A stretch of 64,000 bases of DNA from Mesorhizobium opportunistum WSM2075 (GTDB taxonomy: Bacteria; Pseudomonadota; Alphaproteobacteria; Rhizobiales; Rhizobiaceae): NCBI RefSeq assembly GCF_000176035.2, contig NC_015675.1, forward strand, positions 2,298,001 to 2,362,000, in the 5' to 3' direction. The translations under genes and the position numbers were made by a program. Positions 26,057 through 35,747 of this stretch are shown here, in pieces (positions within the stretch are counted from its first letter, which is position 1; each line of letters begins with the position of its first letter). The notes beneath the pieces are model-generated. The model saw only the letters and a list, made by a program, of their open reading frames with translations, ran no database searches and was not told where the DNA came from.

Positions 26057-27049
26057 TCAGGACGCTGCGTGCACCATGTCCTCCCGCCGATCGCCTCGCC
26101 TGGAAAACTCCCGCCGGTATTGCGCCGGCGATGTCCTCAGTCTCGCGGCAAAATGCTGGCGCAACGAGGTGGCGCTGCCGAAGCCGGCTTCGAAGGCGAC
26201 GATGTCCATCGATTTCTCCGTCGCCTCCAGCAAGCGCTGCGCCAGCTCGATCCGCTGGCTGGTCAGCCAATCGCCAAAACTGGTGCCGATCGATTTCTGG
26301 AAGCGGCGGGTGAAGGTGCGCCGGGTCAGGCCGGCGGCTTCGGCGACGCTGTCGAGGCTGTGCGCCTCGCCGAGCGTGGCGCGCACCGCGTCGAGCGCCC
26401 TGGTGAAGCGGTCGGCGTCAGCGCTTTTTGCCACGGGGCGCTCGATGAATTGCGCCTGCCCGCCCTGGCGGTGCGGGGAAAGGACGATCTGGCGGGCGAG
26501 CCGCAGTGCTGCTTCCGCGCCGTAGCGGGCGCGCACGATGTGGAGACAGCAGTCGAGGCCGGCCGCGACCCCGGCCGAGGTCACGACGTCGCCATTGTCG
26601 ACATAGAGCACCGTGGCATCGACCGCGATGTCTGGATGGAGTTCCTGCAGCCGCTCGGAGTAGGCCCAGTGCGTCGCGGCGCGGCGTCCTGAAAGCAGTC
26701 CAGCCGCGGCAATGGCAAAGGTTCCGAGACACAGTCCGACAATCAATGCACCATGCTCGTGCGCTCTGCGTATCGCCTCCATCAACACTGGCGCCGGCGG
26801 CTCGCCGAGATGATGCCAGCTTGGGATGATGACGATATCGGCGCCGTCGAGTCCTTCGAGCCCATGCGGTGCGGCAACCGTCAGTCCGGCTTCGGTGTGG
26901 ACCGGGCCGGCCTTGACCGCGCAGATGCGGAACTCGAAGCGCGGCAGCCCAAGCGCCGTCCTGTCCTCGCCGAACACCAGGCATGGCACGGAGAGATGGA
27001 ATGGGCTGATGCCGTCGAAGGCTAGGACGGCAATGATCGGGTCGGTCAT
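26057..27049 (-). CDS. GlxA-family AraC-type transcriptional regulator
   Basis: A 330-residue regulator. Residues 1 to about 190 form a DJ-1/PfpI-like domain (IAVLAFDGISPFHLSVPC, ADIVIIPSWHHLGEP, VGLCLGTFAIAAAGLLSGRRAATHW split over the nucleophile-elbow region; the Cys of GLCLG is kept). The C-terminus is an AraC helix-turn-helix pair (LDSVAEAAGLTRRTFTRRFQ, DIVAFEAGFGSATSLRQHF). It is divergent from a cysteine hydrolase gene, with an inverted repeat in the shared promoter that it may bind. Confidence 0.88.
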   Translation of the reverse strand: MTDPIIAVLAFDGISPFHLSVPCLVFGEDRTALGLPRFEFRICAVKAGPVHTEAGLTVAAPHGLEGLDGADIVIIPSWHHLGEPPAPVLMEAIRRAHEHGALIVGLCLGTFAIAAAGLLSGRRAATHWAYSERLQELHPDIAVDATVLYVDNGDVVTSAGVAAGLDCCLHIVRARYGAEAALRLARQIVLSPHRQGGQAQFIERPVAKSADADRFTRALDAVRATLGEAHSLDSVAEAAGLTRRTFTRRFQKSIGTSFGDWLTSQRIELAQRLLEATEKSMDIVAFEAGFGSATSLRQHFAARLRTSPAQYRREFSRRGDRREDMVHAAS

Positions 27050-27077
27050 GGGGGGCTTCCAGCAGGTGATCGCGGAT

Positions 27078-27112
27078 TGTCCCAATTCTTTCGAATGATG
27101 TCAATCGGGACA
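27078..27112. promoter_or_regulatory. Inverted repeat in the GlxA / cysteine hydrolase promoter
   Basis: TGTCCCAATT (27078-27087) and AATCGGGACA (27103-27112) form an inverted repeat matching at 9 of 10 positions with a 15-base spacer, giving about 25 bp centre to centre. It lies 29 bases from the regulator start and 67 bases from the hydrolase start, so it is a good candidate operator for the GlxA-family regulator. Confidence 0.5.
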
Positions 27113-27178
27113 CTTTTGGTCGCTTGGCGATATCCCTATTTTCGGCCCCATCGCATTCAAGCCGGAAAGGAAAACACC

Positions 27179-27823
27179 ATGTCTGACCCAGTCAAAACCG
27201 CACCGCGCCGCGCTCTCATCGTCATCGACGTCCAGAACGACTATGATGGCGGCAATCTCGCCATCCAGCATCCGCCGTTCCGCGACAGCGTCGTCAACGT
27301 GGCGCGGGCCATGGATGCGGCCACTGCTGCCGGCGTCAAGGTAGTGGTGGTCAAGCAGATGGCACCCGAGACATCGCCAGTTTTCGCCAAGGGCAGCCAT
27401 GGCGCCGAATTGCATCCGGAGATCGCCAGGCGCGGCCGCGACCACTATATCGAAAAGAACCTGCCTTCCGCCTTCACCGGCACCGACCTCGAGGATTGGC
27501 TGCGCGCCAACGCCATCGATACGCTCACGGTGGTCGGCTACATGACGCATAATTGCGATCTGTCGACCATCATCCACGCCGTGCATATGGGCTTTGCGGT
27601 CGAATTCCTGTCCGACGCCACCGGCTCGCTACCTTATGCCAACAGCGCCGGCTATGCCTCGGCGGAGGAGATTCACCGCGTGGTCACGATCATCCTGCAG
27701 TCGCGCTTCGCGGCGGTGCTCAAGACCGCCGAGTGGGTGGAATGCCTGAAGACCGGCGCCTTGCCGGAGCGCGATACGATCTACGCCTCCAACCAGCGGG
27801 CGCTGGCGCGCAACGCGGCCTAG
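27179..27823 (+). CDS. Isochorismatase-like cysteine hydrolase
   Basis: A 214-residue hydrolase with the Asp-Lys-Cys catalytic triad of the family: Asp17 in LIVIDVQNDY, Lys93 in YIEKNLPSAF and Cys126 in GYMTHNCDLST. Members hydrolyse isochorismate, nicotinamide or other amides; a nicotinamidase-like or carbamoylase role is possible. A ribosome site (GGAAAGGA) precedes ATG 27179. The adjacent divergent GlxA-type regulator probably controls it. Confidence 0.88.
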   Translation: MSDPVKTAPRRALIVIDVQNDYDGGNLAIQHPPFRDSVVNVARAMDAATAAGVKVVVVKQMAPETSPVFAKGSHGAELHPEIARRGRDHYIEKNLPSAFTGTDLEDWLRANAIDTLTVVGYMTHNCDLSTIIHAVHMGFAVEFLSDATGSLPYANSAGYASAEEIHRVVTIILQSRFAAVLKTAEWVECLKTGALPERDTIYASNQRALARNAA

Positions 27824-27839
27824 CAATGTCCGCAAACAG

Positions 27840-27869
27840 AAAGGGCGCCGCATCGCTGCGGCGCCCTTT
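27840..27869. terminator. Bidirectional intrinsic terminator
   Basis: AAAGGGCGCCGCA (27840-27852) pairs perfectly with TGCGGCGCCCTTT (27857-27869) around a 4-base loop. It separates the cysteine hydrolase and fhs, which converge, and has A/T-rich ends on both sides. Confidence 0.85.
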
Positions 27870-27890
27870 CGTGTCTAGTGTTCATAATGT

Positions 27891-29570
27891 CTAGAACAGG
27901 CCTTCGATCTGGCCCATCTCGTTGAGGAAGATCTTTTCCGAGGACGGTGCCTTGGGCAGGCCGGGCATGGTCATGACTTCGCCGCAGATGATGACGACGA
28001 AGCCAGCACCGGCCGAAAGCCTGACTTCGCGCACCGGCACGGTGTGGCCGGTCGGCGCGCCGCGCAGGTTCGGGTCGGTCGAGAACGAGTACTGGGTCTT
28101 GGCCATGCAGACCGGCAGGTTGCCGTAGCCGGCGTCTTCCCAGGCCTTGAGCTGGTCGCGCACCGACTTGTCGGCGATCGCCTCCGAGCCGCGATAGATG
28201 CGCTGGACGATGGTGTTGATCTTCTCGAACAGCGGCATGGCATCGGGATAGAGCGGCGCGAATTGCGAGGCGCCGGATTCGGCCAGCGCCACCACCTTGT
28301 TGGCAAGATCCTCGATGCCGGCCGAGCCGTTGGCCCAGTGCTTGCACAGGATCGCCTCTTCGCCCATCGAGGCGACATAGTCCTTCATCGCCTGGATTTC
28401 GGCGTCGGTGTCGGAATAGAAATGGTTGATGGCAACCACCGCCGGCACGCCGAACTGGCGGATGTTCTCGATATGGCGGCCAAGGTTGGCGCAGCCCTTC
28501 TTCACCGCCTCGACGTTTTCCTTGCCGAGGTCTTCCTTCTTGACGCCGCCATTCATCTTCATGGCGCGCACAGTGGCGACGATGACGGCGGCTGCCGGCT
28601 TGAGGCCAGCCTTGCGGCACTTGATGTCGAAGAATTTCTCGGCGCCGAGATCGGCGCCGAAGCCGGCCTCGGTGACGACGTAGTCGGCGAGCTTCAGCGC
28701 CGTGGTGGTGGCGACGACCGAGTTGCAGCCATGCGCGATGTTGGCGAACGGGCCGCCATGCACGAAAGCCGGGTTGTTCTCCAGCGTCTGCACGAGGTTG
28801 GGCTGCATGGCGTCCTTCAGGAGCACGGCCATGGCGCCGTCGGCCTTGAGGTCGCGGGCATAGACCGGCGACTTGTCGCGGCGATAGGCGACGATGATGT
28901 CGCCAAGGCGCTTTTCCAGATCCTTCAGGTCGGTCGACAGGCACAGGATCGCCATGACTTCCGAGGCGACGGTGATATCGAAGCCGGCCTCGCGCGGGAA
29001 ACCGTTGGCGACGCCGCCGAGCGAGCAGATGATCTCACGCAGCGCCCGGTCGTTCATGTCCATGACGCGGCGCCACACCACGCGGCGGGTGTCGATGCCG
29101 AGCTCATTGCCCCAGTAGATATGGTTGTCGATCAGCGCCGACAAAAGGTTGTGCGCGGTGGTGATGGCGTGGAAGTCGCCGGTGAAGTGGAGGTTCATGT
29201 CCTCCATCGGCACGACCTGTGCGTAACCGCCGCCGGCGGCACCGCCCTTGACGCCGAAATTCGGGCCGAGCGAGGCCTCGCGGATGCAGACGATCGCCTT
29301 CTTGCCGATGCGGTTCAGGCCGTCGCCGAGGCCGACCGTGGTGGTGGTCTTGCCTTCGCCGGCCGGGGTCGGGTTGATGGCGGTGACCAGGATCAGCTTG
29401 CCGTCCTTGTTGCCTTTCACCGACTTGATGAATTCGGCTGATATCTTGGCCTTGTCGTGGCCATAGGGCAGCAGGTGTTCGGTCGGGATGCCGATCTTCT
29501 GGCCGATCTCCTGGATCTGCTTTTTCCTGGCGCCGCGCGCGATCTCGATGTCGGACTTCACTTCGGCCAT
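27891..29570 (-). CDS. fhs: Formate--tetrahydrofolate ligase
   Basis: A 559-residue cytosolic enzyme that makes 10-formyltetrahydrofolate from formate, THF and ATP. The P-loop is [14 protein letters not shown] (about 65-78), followed by [47 protein letters not shown] and [18 protein letters not shown], all family signatures. Full length. It supplies one-carbon units for purine and methionine synthesis or for oxidation of C1 compounds. A terminator lies 21 bases after its stop. Confidence 0.97.
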   Translation of the reverse strand: MAEVKSDIEIARGARKKQIQEIGQKIGIPTEHLLPYGHDKAKISAEFIKSVKGNKDGKLILVTAINPTPAGEGKTTTTVGLGDGLNRIGKKAIVCIREASLGPNFGVKGGAAGGGYAQVVPMEDMNLHFTGDFHAITTAHNLLSALIDNHIYWGNELGIDTRRVVWRRVMDMNDRALREIICSLGGVANGFPREAGFDITVASEVMAILCLSTDLKDLEKRLGDIIVAYRRDKSPVYARDLKADGAMAVLLKDAMQPNLVQTLENNPAFVHGGPFANIAHGCNSVVATTTALKLADYVVTEAGFGADLGAEKFFDIKCRKAGLKPAAAVIVATVRAMKMNGGVKKEDLGKENVEAVKKGCANLGRHIENIRQFGVPAVVAINHFYSDTDAEIQAMKDYVASMGEEAILCKHWANGSAGIEDLANKVVALAESGASQFAPLYPDAMPLFEKINTIVQRIYRGSEAIADKSVRDQLKAWEDAGYGNLPVCMAKTQYSFSTDPNLRGAPTGHTVPVREVRLSAGAGFVVIICGEVMTMPGLPKAPSSEKIFLNEMGQIEGLF

Positions 29571-29884
29571 AACGGCTTTCCTCTGGATTGGACGGTGGAG
29601 GGGACGGGGTTGATCTCTATCGCAAACAGGTTGAAACCGGGCGCGCGGGCATGTTCTAACCCTCTCGCTGCCGTGACGTCAACTTGCATGCAACTATGTT
29701 TCCTCTAGAGAAAATTCCTCTGCGGCCGGCCGACCTGTCCTCGGTTCTTCCTGGCTCCGCTTGCCGCGCCGTATAGAAGCCAGAGCAGGGAGGCTTCCGC
29801 CGTCTCAAAACAGCCGCACAATGCACCGAATGCGACAGAGGCGACGACGCAAATCCGCCATCGCCGGTGCAGCAGTATCCGGCG
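29571..29884. other. 314-base intergenic stretch upstream of fhs
   Basis: No coding frame with convincing codon use, no RNA gene and no clear operator was seen. It must hold the fhs promoter and the end of the DUF2333 transcript; GACGTCAACTTGCATGCAAC near 29673 is a short partly palindromic stretch of unknown meaning. Confidence 0.5.
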
Positions 29885-31003
29885 CTACTGGGTCAGAACA
29901 TTGCTGATCTCGACCATGTTGGAGCGCACACGCAGGATGTAGAAGCCCATCGTCGTCAGGTGTGTCGGCAAAAGCCAACCATCCTCGCGGCCATTGGCGA
30001 TGATGAAGGGCTGGATCCTGAGAGCCGAGACGAACTGGGCATCCATCGTGTCCCACAGGCTCTGCAGATGCTTTTCCTTGAGGACGTCCTCGAAATCGGC
30101 CTGAGCGCCTTTCATCAGCCCGTAATAGGCGTAGAGCTGGCCATAGGCGAACCAGTAGCGGTCGTCGGCGCGGGTGTCGAACCAGCCATTGTTGTGATTT
30201 TCGGCACGCTCCTTGAGGATGGCCGAGGTTGAACCGATGTCCGAAGCAATGCGGTCGATATACTGCTTCAGATTGTCGGCGCGGGCATCGAAGGTCGCCT
30301 GGCAGGTGGCGAGGCGAGCGTTGAAAGAGCGCAGATTGCCCATCGCACGGCGATACATGCTGGGCGTGGTCGCGGTCATGCCGTTGCGGCTGATGTACCA
30401 GATGGACTCGTCATACTGCAGCTGACCGCGGGCATCCTGGAGATTGGTATCGATCTGCGAGGTGGTGCGCACGCGGCCAAGATTGTCGGCAAGCTCGGTG
30501 GCGGTGCGCCGCACCGCCTGGTTGATGCCACGCTGGAACGAAGCCTTGTTGTCCATCCAGGGCGTGTCGTCCCAGTCGATGCCGAACAAGCCGAGCTTGT
30601 AGAGGACCATCGACGAGACCCAGGCATTCTGATTGACGTTGAAGTCGATCAGATCGGCCGCCACCTGGGCGATGGCGGAGTTGCCGCAAGTCTTGGCCGT
30701 GTCGGTGCCGCTGCCGGCGGCGACCTGCTCGCCGGCGGAGACATTGCGCTTCTCGAAAGTGTAAGTGTCGGGATAGGTCGGGTTGAAATTGCTCCACCAT
30801 TGGGTGGCGTAGAAGAAATTGGCGTAGAGGCCGACCAGCACCAGCAAAGCCAGGCCGACCACCGCCTTGAGGATCCAGCCGCGCTGCGTATACCAGCGCC
30901 CGGCCCACAGGAAAGGCCACAGGATCACACCGATGACGAGGCCGATGCCGCGGCCGATCCACTGGAAGATGCGGGTGAAGAAATTCACGATCGGATCAAG
31001 CAT
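29885..31003 (-). CDS. DUF2333 family membrane-anchored protein
   Basis: A 372-residue protein. An amphipathic/hydrophobic N-terminus (FFTRIFQWIGRGIGLVIGVI, about 8-27) is followed by a firm TM segment (LKAVVGLALLVLVGLYANFF, about 45-64); the rest, about 300 residues, is probably periplasmic and helix-rich (GINQAVRRTATELADNLGRV, LKQYIDRIASDIGSTSAI). It fits DUF2333, a family of unknown role. It is the last of five same-strand genes that include an AAA ATPase and a coiled-coil protein, and may be the membrane component of that module. Confidence 0.72.
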   Translation of the reverse strand: MLDPIVNFFTRIFQWIGRGIGLVIGVILWPFLWAGRWYTQRGWILKAVVGLALLVLVGLYANFFYATQWWSNFNPTYPDTYTFEKRNVSAGEQVAAGSGTDTAKTCGNSAIAQVAADLIDFNVNQNAWVSSMVLYKLGLFGIDWDDTPWMDNKASFQRGINQAVRRTATELADNLGRVRTTSQIDTNLQDARGQLQYDESIWYISRNGMTATTPSMYRRAMGNLRSFNARLATCQATFDARADNLKQYIDRIASDIGSTSAILKERAENHNNGWFDTRADDRYWFAYGQLYAYYGLMKGAQADFEDVLKEKHLQSLWDTMDAQFVSALRIQPFIIANGREDGWLLPTHLTTMGFYILRVRSNMVEISNVLTQ

Positions 31004-31107
31004 GGCTCACGTCACCCCCTCAAAGCATGATGTCAAAAAAGTTGCGGACTTTTTGAATAACATGCACCAAAACAACAAGTTAGAACGAAATAACGGGTCA
31101 TTTCATT

Positions 31108-32409
31108 CTAGTCGGTCAGACCGTAGAGGCGCGTGCGAAACGCCACCTTGTCCTTCAAATATGTGGTTTTCAGAACGTCCACAACATGCGATCGCCACCC
31201 GTCGCTGAAGCCGTCATAGTCCTTGTAGAAGCCCTGCTTGTTGAAGATGTAGCGCGAGACGAAGTCCGACGGCACGAAATCCGAGATCAGACGGTTGGTC
31301 AGCCATGCGTCCGGATGGTCCGGCTTGGCACGGGTCACCAGGAAGCGCTGCTGTGGAAACACATCTTCGATCTTGAGGTGGCCAAGCTGGGCGATCTCGC
31401 GCTTGGCGGCATTGAGGAAGGGGAAATTGCCGTCCTTGGCGATCAGGTCGGCATGGCTCTGGATCCAGGTCTGCAACCAGACCTTGTCGACATCGGTCAG
31501 GTTGCGGTCGGGTTCGGCGTCGCGGATCAGCGCACGCACCACCATCTCGGCCCGGTGCTCGAGATAGCCGGACGACTCGATCCATGAGGCGCGCGGCAGT
31601 TCGATGCGGCCGGTGCTGGCCAGGAACTTGAACACCTTGTCGGCGTCGTTGATCGAGAGATAGCTGACCTGCCAGGGCCGCGAGCGGCGGAAGCCGGGGG
31701 CGGCCGGATCGCTGATCACCGTCGTCATGTCGGGGTCGACGAACACGTAGAGCCCGCCGAAATGGCTGGTCCAGTAGGCGTTGTGGCGGAAGATCACCTG
31801 GTCGGGCACCAGCGCGTTCTCGCGGATGTCGCCGCAGATTTTCGCCAGCTCCACCATGCGGGTCAGCATGGCATTGTCGCGCCAGGCGTCCGGCTCCTGC
31901 TTCAGCCTATCGACGAGCTTGCCGAGTTCGGCCGCCTTGCCCAGCACGTCCTCGGCGGAAAGCACCTTGAACTCGACCTGGCTGATCGACAGCAGGTCCT
32001 CGATGTCGTTGACCTTGGGAACGGTATCCTCGATCTCGCCGTAGATGACATCCTTGATGGTCAGCGCGTCGATGGCGCGCTGGTTCTTGGACATGAACTC
32101 GAACATCAGCTGCGAGGTGTTGGAGAAGGCGGTGTGCACCACCGGCAAGTCGATCTGCGACGGCGTCAGGATGATGAAGCGGCGGTTGACCTCGTTGGGA
32201 TCGAGATAATCAGGGTCGCCGCATTCATCGGCGATCTCGGGCGAGAAGCCGGTGCGGTCGATCTGGAAGCTCGCAAGCTTGGTCGGCTTGAGGCCGAAGG
32301 CCGCCAGCGCCTTGTTGTAGCGCTGGACGAGATGCGGCTCGTCGACGGTGAGCAGTCGGCCATAGATGAGTTCGTTGTCGCGCAGAAGGTCGGGTTTTTT
32401 GGCGCTCAT
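31108..32409 (-). CDS. Hypothetical protein of the AAA/coiled-coil cluster (probably DUF6638)
   Basis: A 433-residue soluble protein with no motif I can tie to a reaction. Recognisable stretches are ELIYGRLLTVDEPHLVQRYN, FGGLYVFVDPDMTTVISDPA and LTDVDKVWLQTWIQSHADLI. From memory it matches the DUF6638 family of alphaproteobacteria, which is uncharacterised. ATG 32409 starts the conserved part; the frame is open further upstream but runs through a palindromic repeat. It lies 213 bases after the AAA ATPase gene. Confidence 0.65.
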   Translation of the reverse strand: MSAKKPDLLRDNELIYGRLLTVDEPHLVQRYNKALAAFGLKPTKLASFQIDRTGFSPEIADECGDPDYLDPNEVNRRFIILTPSQIDLPVVHTAFSNTSQLMFEFMSKNQRAIDALTIKDVIYGEIEDTVPKVNDIEDLLSISQVEFKVLSAEDVLGKAAELGKLVDRLKQEPDAWRDNAMLTRMVELAKICGDIRENALVPDQVIFRHNAYWTSHFGGLYVFVDPDMTTVISDPAAPGFRRSRPWQVSYLSINDADKVFKFLASTGRIELPRASWIESSGYLEHRAEMVVRALIRDAEPDRNLTDVDKVWLQTWIQSHADLIAKDGNFPFLNAAKREIAQLGHLKIEDVFPQQRFLVTRAKPDHPDAWLTNRLISDFVPSDFVSRYIFNKQGFYKDYDGFSDGWRSHVVDVLKTTYLKDKVAFRTRLYGLTD

Positions 32410-32413
32410 TTTG

Positions 32414-32439
32414 CCTTCTCCCCGTTCACGGGGAGAAGG
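32414..32439. repeat. Palindromic repeat unit CCTTCTCCCC...GGGGAGAAGG
   Basis: CCTTCTCCCCGT and ACGGGGAGAAGG arms form a near-perfect hairpin right upstream of the 433-residue gene. Related units occur at 32472-32607 and 46401-46430. Confidence 0.7.
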
Positions 32440-32471
32440 TGCCCGAAGGGCGGATGAGGGGCGCGAGCCTT

Positions 32472-32607
32472 CCTTCTCCCCTTGTGGGAGAAGGTGGATC
32501 GGCGCGCAGCGCCGAGACGGTTGAGGGGTGGGTGACGGATCGCCGTCCTTGCCAAGCTGGAACACCCCGTCGCCTTCGGCGACACCTTCTCCCACAAGGG
32601 GAGAAGG
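32472..32607. repeat. Perfect 25-bp inverted repeat enclosing an 86-base spacer
   Basis: Left arm 32472-32496 begins CCTTCTCCCCTTGTGGGAGA and its exact reverse complement is at 32583-32607. Each arm is itself a small hairpin. The spacer holds GGCGCGCAGCGCC, another palindrome. The element belongs to the GGGGAGAAGG repeat family common in rhizobial intergenic regions and sits inside a presumed operon, where it could form a strong RNA structure. Confidence 0.75.
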
Positions 32608-32622
32608 AAATGCCGGCGCACG

Positions 32623-34533
32623 TCACGCATTCCACAGTCCCTTCTTCTTCATCTCCTCCATCTCACGCCCCGCCCTCTCGCGCAGCCTTGCGTCGCGCAG
32701 CAGCTTCTCCACGGCGGCATCATCGGACTTGTCGGAATAGCGGAATTCCGAGTCGGCGTAGCGGTTGATCTCCTGCATGACCATGTTCATCGAGAACGGC
32801 CCGCGCAGTTCCTCGATCATGGCTTTCTTGTCGTCGTAGGCCTTGTGCATGAACGCTTCCGGCTTCTCGAACCAGTCGTCGGGAAGCTCGATGTCCATGG
32901 CGCGCATCTTGATGGCGTCGGTGACGTTCTTGATCGCGCGGCCGGTGAAGCGCGGCTCGGCATCCTTGATCAGGTGCAGGTAGGTGCCGATGTCGGCCAT
33001 GGTCTTGGGCGCGCCATTCTCCTTCATGTAGCGCTCGTAGACCTTCATCAGGCCGTCCTCCTGCGGCTTCTCGTGCTCCTCGTAGGCCTCGGTCACGGCG
33101 CGCTGGATTTCCTGCGCGGCGTAGAGTTCGTGGTCACCGAGCGGGATCTTGTGGTTCTTGCCGGCGAGCAGCACGAAGATGTCGATGTAGTCGTCGCGGC
33201 TCTGCGGCCCGTCGACCAGCCAGCGGGCGCCGGCGCGCTGGCGCAGCGCATCGTCGACATTTTCGGGATAGTTGGAAAACATGCCGAACGAGCAGTTGCC
33301 GCGCACCACGGTGGCGGCACCGGCGAACGCGTCCATCAAGACGCCGGTGATCTCCTGCTGGCCGGCGGAGGCGCGGTCGTCGGAGCGTTTGGCGGCCACC
33401 TGGTCGATGTCGTCGATGGTGCCGAAGCCAATGACGCGCGGGTTCAGCACATTGTTGATGAACTGGCGGCAGTTCTGGCCCGACTTGCCCTGATAGGACG
33501 AGATCTGGTCGACGCCGAAATTCTCGTAGGCGAAGGGATAGCCCGCGACCTGGCAGTAGCCGTTGACCAGACCGGCGATCATCTGGATCAGCGTCGTCTT
33601 GCCGGTGCCGGGCGCGCCGTCGCCGATGAAGGTGAACAGGAAGCCGCCGAGTTCGACGAACGGGTTCAGCTCGCGCTCGAAATCGTAGGCCATCAGCATC
33701 TTGGCGAGCTTGACCGATTGGTATTTGGCGATGTGGTTGCCGACGACCTCTTCGGGCGTCTTGAAGGTCATCACCAGCGGCTTGGAGCGCTTGCCGGGGG
33801 CGACGTCGAAGCCGTCGAGAGTGAAATCGTCGGCGTCGATGCGGATATGGGCGTTCTCGAATGGCCCTATGCCGTCGAAGCGACCTTTTCGCGCCAACAG
33901 CCCATCGATGGCGACACGGGCAAAGGCGCGCGCGCGCGTCATCAGGTCGGCGTCGTCGGATGCGCCCGATATCGCCTTGTCGAGGCCGGCCAGGATCGAC
34001 TTCACCGCGTCCTGCGGCGTATCGAACAGGAAATCCGGCTCCGGGATGTCGTTGGGCGCCTCGCCGTCGCTGTCGATCAGCTGGAACAGATAGGATGCCA
34101 GGCTGAAGGCGGAGATATAGGCGGAGGCCGACAGCAGCTTCTTGAAGGCCGATGCCTCGTCGCCTTCGAGCGGGGCGCGGGTGTTCTTCGCCTGCAGGCT
34201 TTCGAGGTCGGAGCCTTCGGCGAAAACATCCGATATGGCCAGGGCAATGGCCGTGCCGCGCCGGGCGCGAAACAGAAGCGTGTGCTGCGGGATGGTGAGC
34301 AACTGGTCGTCGGGATGGACGGCGCCGACTGTCTTCGACAGCTCGACCTCGCGCGTGCGGCGCACCGAACCCACCGATACAGTGGAGACGAAGCGGCGGT
34401 TGGTGCCGGCCAGCGCCGTGCCGGATTCTCGCGAGGGATCCTCCAGCACGACGATGCGGGTGATGAAGCTCTGCGCGGTGGCGCGGTGCTTCTCGATTGC
34501 CGCTTCCGGGATGGTGGTCAGGCCGGTATCCAT
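32623..34533 (-). CDS. AAA family ATPase
   Basis: A 636-residue ATPase. The N-terminal 250 residues are family-specific; the AAA domain starts near 290 with Walker A GDGAPGTGKTT (304-314), Walker B-like VIGFGTIDDID (367-377), a sensor-1 region GNCSFGMFSNYP (412-423) and a probable arginine finger in DDALRQRAGAR (427-437). The C-terminus ends in basic, helical sequence. It is flanked by four uncharacterised genes on the same strand, so it is likely the motor of a module that remodels or moves a partner, perhaps at the membrane through the DUF2333 protein. Target unknown. Confidence 0.82.
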   Translation of the reverse strand: MDTGLTTIPEAAIEKHRATAQSFITRIVVLEDPSRESGTALAGTNRRFVSTVSVGSVRRTREVELSKTVGAVHPDDQLLTIPQHTLLFRARRGTAIALAISDVFAEGSDLESLQAKNTRAPLEGDEASAFKKLLSASAYISAFSLASYLFQLIDSDGEAPNDIPEPDFLFDTPQDAVKSILAGLDKAISGASDDADLMTRARAFARVAIDGLLARKGRFDGIGPFENAHIRIDADDFTLDGFDVAPGKRSKPLVMTFKTPEEVVGNHIAKYQSVKLAKMLMAYDFERELNPFVELGGFLFTFIGDGAPGTGKTTLIQMIAGLVNGYCQVAGYPFAYENFGVDQISSYQGKSGQNCRQFINNVLNPRVIGFGTIDDIDQVAAKRSDDRASAGQQEITGVLMDAFAGAATVVRGNCSFGMFSNYPENVDDALRQRAGARWLVDGPQSRDDYIDIFVLLAGKNHKIPLGDHELYAAQEIQRAVTEAYEEHEKPQEDGLMKVYERYMKENGAPKTMADIGTYLHLIKDAEPRFTGRAIKNVTDAIKMRAMDIELPDDWFEKPEAFMHKAYDDKKAMIEELRGPFSMNMVMQEINRYADSEFRYSDKSDDAAVEKLLRDARLRERAGREMEEMKKKGLWNA

Positions 34534-34557
34534 GAAGGTTGCTCCGTGGTGTGACGG

Positions 34558-35703
34558 TCAGACGTCCGAGATGACCTGTCCGTTGGACAGGATGTGGACC
34601 TTGTAGCCGGAAAAGATCTTCTGCGCCTCGCCGGCGGCGTAGAGCGCCTGGTAGGCCTCGTGCGGGATCAGTGCGTGGTTCTCGTAGCTCGACACGCCCT
34701 GGCGCGCGGCCTCCAGATCGTCAGTGTTGATGAAGAATTCCTGGGTCGTCTTCTCGCTTGAAAACAGCCCCCTGCGGCCAGGTTTCTCGGCCTTGGAATA
34801 GACTTCCTGGATGGTCCAGGTCAAAAGCCAGGCATTCTCGGGCTTGCGCACCTTGGCCAGCACCTCGGTCACCGTCGAATTGTTGTCGGTGATACCAGCC
34901 GAATAGAAGGGACCGAGCACGACGCGGCGCAATTGCTTGGGGTGCAGCGGCTCGAAATCCTTGTCGAGGTTGACGGCGATCGTCGCCGGCGACAGGGTGT
35001 AGGCGGAATTCTTCTCGGTGAAATCATCGAAGCGGTGGGCGAGCTCCGGATTGAGCAGGCCGTCGACCGGCAGCGGAATGTCGACCTTGTCGTTGAGCTT
35101 GCCGTTCCTGTCGACGAGCTGGCTGACCATGGTTTCCGAGGAATCTTCCACCGTCACCATGTAAACCAGGGGCAGGTTGGCGCTGCCGTCGAATGTCGCC
35201 CAATGGACGAGATAGTAGGGCCGCGCCGTCTTCGGGTTGACCGAGACCTTGGCGGTCTGCGCCAGGGTGAAAGGCCCGAAGGTCTGCTCGCTCTTGACGT
35301 CCTCGAGATAGAGCCGCTCGGCCATCGACTTCTGCAGCGCCTCGGGGAATTCCTTGTGGCGCAGGATGAAATCGGCCATCTCCTCGCGCAATTCGCCGGC
35401 CAGCGGGATGTTGGCGAGCCGGCTGTCCGCCTGGCGGCGGTCGTTCTCCAGTTCGAGCAGGTTCTGGAACACTGGAAAGCCGCTTTCGGCGCGCGAAATG
35501 CGGAACGTGTCCACGAAGCCCAGCCGGTTGCGCCAGCAGGAGAAGGATTTGTCGAGCCGGGCGATGTATTCGGCGACGATCTTGGCGACGATGCCGTGCC
35601 GGTAGAGCGGCGAGCGGTCGTCGCGCATGAACACTTCCAGGCCGCTCAGCGCGGCCGTGATCGCCGAGAAATACCGCGCCGCCGCGTCGTTTTCGGGGGT
35701 CAT
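34558..35703 (-). CDS. Hypothetical protein of the AAA/coiled-coil cluster
   Basis: A 381-residue soluble protein of unknown function. It has an N-terminal helical part (ITAALSGLEVFMRDDRSPLY, KIVAEYIARLDKSFSCWRNR) and a beta-rich C-terminal half (RRVVLGPFYSAGI, WLLTWTIQEVYSKAEKPGRR). No catalytic motif was seen. ATG 35703 is chosen because the same frame upstream lies antisense-like inside the coiled-coil gene. It is 24 bases before the AAA ATPase gene and 44 bases after the coiled-coil gene, so the three form an operon. Confidence 0.7.
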   Translation of the reverse strand: MTPENDAAARYFSAITAALSGLEVFMRDDRSPLYRHGIVAKIVAEYIARLDKSFSCWRNRLGFVDTFRISRAESGFPVFQNLLELENDRRQADSRLANIPLAGELREEMADFILRHKEFPEALQKSMAERLYLEDVKSEQTFGPFTLAQTAKVSVNPKTARPYYLVHWATFDGSANLPLVYMVTVEDSSETMVSQLVDRNGKLNDKVDIPLPVDGLLNPELAHRFDDFTEKNSAYTLSPATIAVNLDKDFEPLHPKQLRRVVLGPFYSAGITDNNSTVTEVLAKVRKPENAWLLTWTIQEVYSKAEKPGRRGLFSSEKTTQEFFINTDDLEAARQGVSSYENHALIPHEAYQALYAAGEAQKIFSGYKVHILSNGQVISDV

Positions 35704-35747
35704 GCTACTGGCCTCAAGTCGGAACGCGACACTGGCGAGTGCAGCAA

